This document shows positions 59,270-64,000 of a DNA stretch of 64,000 bases, piece after piece (the first letter of the stretch is position 1; every line of letters begins with the position of its first letter). A program made the translations under genes and the position numbers. Under the pieces are notes generated by a model. It was not told where the DNA came from, did no database searches, and saw nothing but the letters and a program-made list of their open reading frames with translations. The DNA is from Paenibacillus ginsengarvi (lineage in GTDB: Bacteria; Bacillota; Bacilli; Paenibacillales; NBRC-103111). Location of the stretch: NCBI RefSeq assembly GCF_003626695.1, contig NZ_RBAH01000031.1, positions 1-64,000 on the forward strand, read 5' to 3'.

Positions 59270-59298
59270 TTGACAAAATTTAATCCATTTAATATGAT
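59270..59298 (+). promoter_or_regulatory. SigA promoter of the lipoprotein/esterase genes
   Basis: TTGACA (59270-59275), 17 nt, TATGAT (59293-59298). Just downstream CAACTA...TAGTTG (59304-59333) is a weaker inverted repeat. Confidence 0.75.
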
Positions 59299-59478
59299 CC
59301 ATTCAACTAAAAAAGTTTTAGATACATACTAGTTGTTTCGTGATGGTAAACTGAAGTTGCGTATTTGAACATGGAGGTGAGCAAAGGCGTGTAGGAGAAA
59401 CGTAACTTGCAGAAAAGTGTAAGGGATTACAGAAGAGGGATTGCAACAAAAATCATAGGTTGGAAAGTTGGTATAACG

Positions 59479-60810
59479 ATGCGCAGACAAATACGAGCAA
59501 GCGCGGTTATCGGTATGACTTGTCTCTCTTTGCTGGTCGGTTGCACTACGAAGGATGGAACATCGGCGCCGGAAGGGATAGGTCAGCCTGTGGCAGAGAA
59601 ACCGCCGCAACCGGTAACGATTACGATCCACTCTGCCGGTGTTGCAGAAGCGGAATTCAACACACGATTCAAAGATGCGCTGGCGAAAAAGCTCCCGCAT
59701 GTCACGATCCAGTGGCTGCCGACAAGCGGTGCCGGCAATACGATTCAGGATTATGTCGCTCGCGGCGAAATTCCGGATATTATCCGCAACATTGCCAGCA
59801 CCGTACACGATAACTATCTGAATCTAGGCTTGTCGTACGATCTTCGCGAGCTGGTGAAGAAGTATAAGTATGATCTGGACCGCTTCAACCCGCTTTTTAT
59901 TGACAGCTTTGTCAGTATGACCGCGCAAAATGGGGAGCTGTACGGCCTTCCGGTGTCACCGTTCTTTTCGCGGGTGCTCTACTACAATAAAGACTTGTTC
60001 GACAAATTCGGTCAGCCGTATTTGAAGGACGGTATGACCTGGGACGAGGTGTACGAGGCAGCCCGCAAAATGTCACGGGTGGAAGATGGGGTGAATTACC
60101 GCGGGTTTTCGGCTTTTCTCTCCACCTTTATTGCCTATAACGAATATTCGCTCTCTACGCTTGACCCGGCGAAGGATCAGTTGTCGGGTATCGATACTTG
60201 GAAAAAGATGTTCGACAACTACATCCGCTTTTATCAAATTCCGAACAATCCGATCGCTGCCAATATTACCGAAGAGCAAAATATATTCAAAAAAGGAACG
60301 GTTGCGATGCACGCGGATATTTACTCGCCCTATCTCGATTTGAGTATGCTGAAAAATTGGGATATGGTGTCGATTCCAGTGATGAACGGGGCGCCCAAAA
60401 AAATCGGTATTTTTCAGCCGGGTTATTTGCTGATTACGAAACAGGGCAAGCATAAGGAAGAAGCGTTCCAAGTGATCATGGAGATGCTTAGCGATGAAGT
60501 GCAGATGAAAGATGCGCGGAACGGGTTTTTGCCAACGGTCGCAAACAAGGAGATGACGAATGTTCTCGGACAGGATAGCGCCATTCTCAAGAGCAAGAAC
60601 ATGAAGGCGGTCGGCTATTACGAATTGGCAGCGCCCCGTCCGTCGCGGCAGAAAGGAATGACGGTCGTCGATACGCGCACGGCGGACAAATTGCTCGAAA
60701 ATGCGTTCATAGACGCGGCGTTGGGCAAGGATGATGTGAACACGGTGCTCAGAAAGGCGGACGACCTTTTAAGGCAGGAAGTCGAGAAGGCCAAGAGTAA
60801 AACGAAATAG
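59479..60810 (+). CDS. Lipoprotein solute-binding protein (family 1, sugar ABC type)
   Basis: 443 aa from ATG 59479, which gives a proper lipoprotein signal with lipobox LVGC (Cys22); an extension to 59407 would add odd residues. The mature part shows VTITIHSAGVAEAEFNTRFKDAL, LYGLPVSPFFSRVLYYNKDLFDKFGQPYLKDGMTWDEVYEAARKM and DTWKKMFDNYIRFYQIPNN. It is a close paralogue of the lipoprotein at 31020. It binds an unknown saccharide outside the membrane; no permease is adjacent. Two esterase genes follow, so an acylated plant polysaccharide fragment is a fair guess. Confidence 0.9.
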   Translation: MRRQIRASAVIGMTCLSLLVGCTTKDGTSAPEGIGQPVAEKPPQPVTITIHSAGVAEAEFNTRFKDALAKKLPHVTIQWLPTSGAGNTIQDYVARGEIPDIIRNIASTVHDNYLNLGLSYDLRELVKKYKYDLDRFNPLFIDSFVSMTAQNGELYGLPVSPFFSRVLYYNKDLFDKFGQPYLKDGMTWDEVYEAARKMSRVEDGVNYRGFSAFLSTFIAYNEYSLSTLDPAKDQLSGIDTWKKMFDNYIRFYQIPNNPIAANITEEQNIFKKGTVAMHADIYSPYLDLSMLKNWDMVSIPVMNGAPKKIGIFQPGYLLITKQGKHKEEAFQVIMEMLSDEVQMKDARNGFLPTVANKEMTNVLGQDSAILKSKNMKAVGYYELAAPRPSRQKGMTVVDTRTADKLLENAFIDAALGKDDVNTVLRKADDLLRQEVEKAKSKTK

Positions 60811-60828
60811 ACAAAGGAGGAGTGGCAG

Positions 60829-61869
60829 TTGAGCTACAATCTATACGAATTGAATCAAAAGGACCTTCCGAAGCTGCTTGACGGGGTAGAGGACGCCAAG
60901 GATTGGCTAACCAAACGAAGCAGGATTAAACAGCAATGGCTGGAGTTCATCGGCGGGATACCCGAACGCGTCCCGGTTTCCTACAAAGTTCTGAGCGAAA
61001 CGAAGGAGTGCGATCATACTCGGATTCATATCAGGTACGATACGGTATACGGAGATACGGTTACCGCCTACTTATTGATACCGGATGATTCTGTGAACGG
61101 TAAGGATCAGGACGGAAGACGCCCGGGAATACTTGCCCTTCATGGTACGCAGGAATTAGGTAAAGAACATTACGCCACATTAAATGGGGGGGAAAACAGG
61201 CGTTACGGAATGCAACTCGTCTCGAGAGGTTATATTGTGCTCGTACCGGATGCGCTCACTGCCGGGGAACGGATATATAAAGGGTTTGCGAGTTTCCACA
61301 GCAAGCCGTTCTACGAACAGCATCCGGATTGGACTACCGTTGGTAAAAACATAGTGGATCATATGCAGGGAGTGGATCTGCTCTGTTCGCTGGATCGCGT
61401 GAATGCCGAACGCATCGGAGTGATCGGCCTGTCTTTTGGCGGGTATAACTCTTATTTCCTGGCTGGGCTTGACGAGCGGATTCGGGCTTCTGTTAATATT
61501 TGCGGGTTCAGTCCCTTTTATGGCGATCCTCGGCCGACCCATTGGGGCGTTCGCAACTGGTATACGCATTTACCGAAAATTACAGCCTATTTGAGCCGGT
61601 ACGAGGTTCCGTTCGATTTTCATGAAATCGCGGCTCTGACTGCTCCTGTTCCTTCGTTCCACTACTTTGCCCAAGGCGATAAGATTTTTCCCCACTGGCA
61701 AGCGATCGGCGCATGTATGGTGGAGCTGCACGAGCTGTATCGTTTTCTAGAGTCGGAGGATCGGTTTCAGGCGGTCATGACGACAGGAGGGCATGATTTC
61801 CCGACGGAAATTCGCGGCATGGCGTTTGCGTTTTTGGACCGCTGGCTAACGGACAATACCGCGCGATAA
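60829..61869 (+). CDS. Alpha/beta hydrolase, acetyl-esterase/dienelactone-hydrolase type
   Basis: 346 aa from TTG 60829 (AAAGGAGGAG upstream), 18 bp after the lipoprotein, so co-transcribed. RRPGILALHGTQELGKEHYA is the oxyanion strand, RIGVIGLSFGGYNSYFLAG carries the nucleophile Ser (GLSFGG), and MTTGGHDFPTEIRG the catalytic His. No signal peptide, so it would deacylate imported oligosaccharides. A terminator follows. Confidence 0.85.
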   Translation: MSYNLYELNQKDLPKLLDGVEDAKDWLTKRSRIKQQWLEFIGGIPERVPVSYKVLSETKECDHTRIHIRYDTVYGDTVTAYLLIPDDSVNGKDQDGRRPGILALHGTQELGKEHYATLNGGENRRYGMQLVSRGYIVLVPDALTAGERIYKGFASFHSKPFYEQHPDWTTVGKNIVDHMQGVDLLCSLDRVNAERIGVIGLSFGGYNSYFLAGLDERIRASVNICGFSPFYGDPRPTHWGVRNWYTHLPKITAYLSRYEVPFDFHEIAALTAPVPSFHYFAQGDKIFPHWQAIGACMVELHELYRFLESEDRFQAVMTTGGHDFPTEIRGMAFAFLDRWLTDNTAR

Positions 61870-61925
61870 TCAGCGGATACAGTCTAACATACTATCAAGC
61901 CGGGATAACCAGCGCAATACCGATA

Positions 61926-61953
61926 AACTGTTGCCATCCAGCAACAGTTTTTT
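61926..61953 (+). terminator. Terminator after the first esterase gene
   Basis: AACTGTTGC (61926-61934), CATCCA, GCAACAGTT (61941-61949) and T's. Confidence 0.85.
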
Positions 61954-62078
61954 GCTCTTTGCGAAGAAGGGCAAGCTGGGAATTTTACATTGCTTGGCAG
62001 CAACCTGATGTGGTAGAAATGACTTAAGACCGTCGTAATGTATAACGGTTGCGTACACAGGAACAGGAGGATCACCAG

Positions 62079-62861
62079 ATGGAGCTCGTCACACGTTATT
62101 ACGATACCGACCTTGTATTAAAACGTGCAGTGGATATCGCGCTGCCGGAAGCGGCCGGTCGGCGCACGGCCCTCTTCTATATTCATGGCGGCGGGTGGCA
62201 TACCGGGGCAAGAGATTCTTTTCATTCGCATCTTCAGCATTTTTCCCGCAAAGGTTATGTTTGCGCTTCAGCAGGCTACCGCCTTGCGCCAGGCGCCAAG
62301 ATGGCTGACCAAATGCGCGACCTTGTTGCCGGATATGAGACCTTTCTGGCTTACATACGCGAAAGCGGGCTGAGTATCGACCGTGTCGTCGTACTTGGAA
62401 GCTCGGCCGGCGCACACCTGGCCTCCCTGCTGGCGCTCACTTCCCCAAGCGAATGGACAGGAGCAACGCATCAAGACTGGCTGAAGCCGTCCGCGTGTGT
62501 GTCCATTAACGGGCCTGGCACGTTGGAGCAATGGGAGCCTATGCATGAAGGGATCAAGAAAGATATTGAAGTTGCGGCCGGTGAGGTTTACGGTCAAAAC
62601 CCCTCGTTGTTCCGGCAATTGTCTCCGATCGCTCGGGTCGACGCCAATGCAACCGATTTTTTGTTTCTGATCGTAGGCAAGGAGCAGTTTTTCCCTCACT
62701 CGTTCATTTATGAGATGAGCGACAAGCTGAAAGGGTATGGCAAACGCTCTGAAGTGACACTTTTTCCGGAGGCGGAGCATGGCTTTTTCTACGGAGTGAA
62801 CAGTCCGCAACAACGAGAAGCGCTCACTGTGTTGGAGCCGTTCCTTGCCTTATACGAATAG
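62079..62861 (+). CDS. Alpha/beta hydrolase (HGGG esterase family)
   Basis: 260 aa from ATG 62079 (AGGAGGATCACC). TALFYIHGGGWHTGARDSF is the HGG(G) oxyanion motif of hormone-sensitive-lipase-type esterases, VVVLGSSAGAHLASLLAL holds the nucleophile Ser, and EAEHGFFYG the His. It hydrolyses short acyl esters in the cytoplasm. Together with the previous hydrolase it suggests breakdown of acylated sugars. It ends 5 bp before the next start. Confidence 0.85.
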   Translation: MELVTRYYDTDLVLKRAVDIALPEAAGRRTALFYIHGGGWHTGARDSFHSHLQHFSRKGYVCASAGYRLAPGAKMADQMRDLVAGYETFLAYIRESGLSIDRVVVLGSSAGAHLASLLALTSPSEWTGATHQDWLKPSACVSINGPGTLEQWEPMHEGIKKDIEVAAGEVYGQNPSLFRQLSPIARVDANATDFLFLIVGKEQFFPHSFIYEMSDKLKGYGKRSEVTLFPEAEHGFFYGVNSPQQREALTVLEPFLALYE

Positions 62862-62866
62862 TTGTT

Positions 62867-63517
62867 ATGCCGCTGATAAGTATAGAAGGGCCAAGTGCTG
62901 TTGGCAAGACGTCAACCTGCAAGCAACTATCCAAGCATTTTGATGTTTTTACAATACCAGAAGTGATAAGAAAACCGACTCCAAATCTAAATGCTTACGA
63001 GCGAGCGATCCATTATCTCAACATAGAAGTTCAGCGTTGGGAACTGGCTCAGGAGAAGTTGCAACTCCATGAACTAGTCGTTTTGGATAGCGATCCGTTC
63101 AAACCGCTGTGGTTCAATTGGTCCTTTCATTATGAGAATTGTTTAGCGTTAGATGAGCTTGCGTTGTTTTATAGGGAAAAACTAGAGCAGCGATCTATTG
63201 GATTCGCAGATGGGTACATACTTCTAAACGCCACCGAACAAGAATTGCGAAGCAGAAAGACGAATGACCCGACTAGAGAGCGGATGGAATTCGATCATTT
63301 ATTAAGAATAAATAAACCGAGAGAGGCTTATTATTCGCAGATCAACCATTGGTTCCATGGTTATGTCTATAAGTTCGATGCGATAAGTATCGAGCAAAAT
63401 GTCAAAAACATTAGCGACGTGGTGCCGAAATTCAAGCAACCGTCGGATCATCCTTTTTCGCTTCATTTAGTGGATTCGATTGTTCACTGGTTACGCACGA
63501 CTCCGCCGCCGCTCTAA
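62867..63517 (+). CDS. P-loop kinase-like protein (deoxynucleoside-kinase-like)
   Basis: 216 aa from ATG 62867, right behind the esterase (5 bp gap). Walker A is LISIEGPSAVGKTSTCKQLSKHF (residues ~3-25). ELVVLDSDPFKPLWFNW and SIGFADGYILLNATEQELRSRKTNDPTRERMEFD follow, the second resembling the Arg-rich lid of thymidylate- or deoxynucleoside-type kinases. The substrate is unknown. Translational coupling to the esterase is possible but the functions look unrelated. Confidence 0.7.
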   Translation: MPLISIEGPSAVGKTSTCKQLSKHFDVFTIPEVIRKPTPNLNAYERAIHYLNIEVQRWELAQEKLQLHELVVLDSDPFKPLWFNWSFHYENCLALDELALFYREKLEQRSIGFADGYILLNATEQELRSRKTNDPTRERMEFDHLLRINKPREAYYSQINHWFHGYVYKFDAISIEQNVKNISDVVPKFKQPSDHPFSLHLVDSIVHWLRTTPPPL

Positions 63518-63547
63518 GCTTTATGTGATTGACCTTCGCAAGAACGA

Positions 63548-63576
63548 TTGTTAATTGTCGGAATATTTGCTATAAT
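63548..63576 (+). promoter_or_regulatory. SigA promoter of the ZTP-riboswitch transcript
   Basis: TTGTTA (63548-63553), 17 nt, TATAAT (63571-63576). The transcript would start near 63583, directly before the riboswitch. Confidence 0.75.
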
Positions 63577-63591
63577 AAGACTAATTAAAAG

Positions 63592-63698
63592 GTACTGCGT
63601 GTGACTGGCGGAGCATGGGGAACCATGAGGAAGCGCGCGGGGTATGTGCCGTACGCCTGGGCGAGAGTGGTTAATCTTCGGATTAAGCGCTCTTTTTT
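63592..63698 (+). promoter_or_regulatory. ZTP (pfl) riboswitch with terminator
   Basis: GTGACTGGCG (63601-63610), the CATGG GGAA CCATG hairpin and GAGGAAGCG, then GCCGTACGCCTGGGC (63648-63662) are the conserved blocks of the ZTP riboswitch aptamer, including its pseudoknot-forming CGCCTGGGC end. A terminator follows at once (63664-63692: TTAATC TTCG GATTAA with further pairs, then TTTTTT). Ligand binding (ZTP/ZMP, the folate-stress signal) should prevent termination and switch on the one-carbon gene downstream. Confidence 0.9.
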
Positions 63699-63739
63699 GT
63701 TTTCCCCATTCAAGCCTCATAAAGGAGAGTTGATCGAAA

Positions 63740-64000
63740 GTGGAAACGATTCAGTCGTATTTAAACCAGCACGACCCCGAGGTAGCGGCAGTTTTGGATG
63801 CGGAAAGTATTCGTCAAAAAAGCACGCTATCGCTCATCCCGTCGGAGAACTATACCTCCATGGCGGTCCGGCTGGCGCTGGCCTCTTCGTTTACGAACAA
63901 GTATGCCGAAGGTTATCCGTATTTTTGGGAAAACGGCGAACGGAGCATGCAGAAAAACGGGCGGTACTACCGCGGGCAGGCGAACACGAACGACATAGAG
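63740..64000 (+). CDS. glyA: Serine hydroxymethyltransferase-like protein (cut by window end)
   Basis: First 87 codons only, from GTG 63740 with AAAGGAGAG upstream. DAESIRQKSTLSLIPSENYTSMAVRLALASSFTNKYAEGYP follows the start of GlyA, which converts serine and tetrahydrofolate to glycine and methylene-THF. The next segment is not the usual GKRYYGGCE: it reads YFWENGERSMQKNGRYYRGQANTNDIE, an insertion and change at the site where the PLP-contacting Tyr lies. It may be a divergent SHMT-like paralogue. The ZTP riboswitch in front supports a folate/one-carbon role. Confidence 0.8.
   Translation, partial: METIQSYLNQHDPEVAAVLDAESIRQKSTLSLIPSENYTSMAVRLALASSFTNKYAEGYPYFWENGERSMQKNGRYYRGQANTNDIE

Noticed and set aside
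1..64000. CRISPR arrays, tRNA and rRNA genes
   Set aside because: Looked for spaced direct repeats, cloverleaf ends with TTCGAATC-type arms and rRNA cores; none was found by eye.

Overview
The window looks like the chromosome of a Gram-positive, spore-forming member of the Paenibacillaceae (Paenibacillus/Cohnella type). The evidence is large S-layer (SLH) proteins, a CotS-like spore-coat kinase, a copper-amine-oxidase-N protein, several orphan solute-binding proteins, a MalT-like LuxR regulator, strong GGAGG ribosome sites, T-box and ZTP RNA leaders, and many scattered GNAT, DinB, VOC and phosphotransferase genes. Most genes are single transcription units. Dispersed intergenic palindromes, dead transposon pieces and gene fragments give it an accessory-rich character.

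Region by region. 1-4.8 kb: 3' end of a group II intron, a chimeric sigma/VOC remnant, a VOC protein, a GyrI-like protein, a T-box leader before a GNAT acetyltransferase, a TIM-barrel isomerase and transposase debris. 4.8-16.6 kb: two giant SLH surface proteins on the minus strand (LRR/cadherin-like and GLUG/Ig-like), a signal-less solute-binding protein, a lipase, a nucleotidyltransferase, a BlaI-like regulator and an autoregulated TetR. 16.9-24.9 kb: two kinases, a subtilase that probably continues into HEAT repeats by a -1 frameshift, a MerR/oxidoreductase pair, DinB, a TnpB fragment and a methyltransferase. 25-27.7 kb: a NUDIX/histidine-phosphatase/small membrane protein operon behind a leader that looks like a ribosome-controlled attenuator (15-codon peptide with three His codons), then an APH kinase. 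27.8-38.8 kb: an AraC/hydrolase-like/lipoprotein sugar locus, an ECF sigma factor fused to a dead peptidase-like domain, a methyltransferase, a LuxR regulator and membrane proteins.

39-48 kb: a MerR fragment running into a broken, divergent FtsZ-like gene, a CotS-like kinase, an amine oxidase, and a polymorphic toxin (PrsW-like membrane protease head, PD-(D/E)XK nuclease tail) followed by a probable immunity gene; then an ECF sigma/anti-sigma pair with its own promoter. 49-57.5 kb: a nucleotidyltransferase, an S51 peptidase, GNAT, and a WYL regulator facing two genes that share a duplicated upstream block, then an M29 aminopeptidase and small genes. 57.6-64 kb: a GntR-type regulator fused to a solute-binding sensor, divergent from a lipoprotein solute-binding gene with a 12-bp perfect palindrome between them, two esterases, a P-loop kinase, and a ZTP riboswitch before an atypical serine hydroxymethyltransferase-like gene cut by the window end.

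The observations I rate highest are the His-codon attenuator, the PrsW-headed toxin with its immunity gene, the covarying intergenic repeat family, the FtsZ-like relic, the sigma/pseudo-peptidase fusion and the solute-binding one-component regulator with its palindrome. All family assignments are made by eye from motifs; no database search was run.
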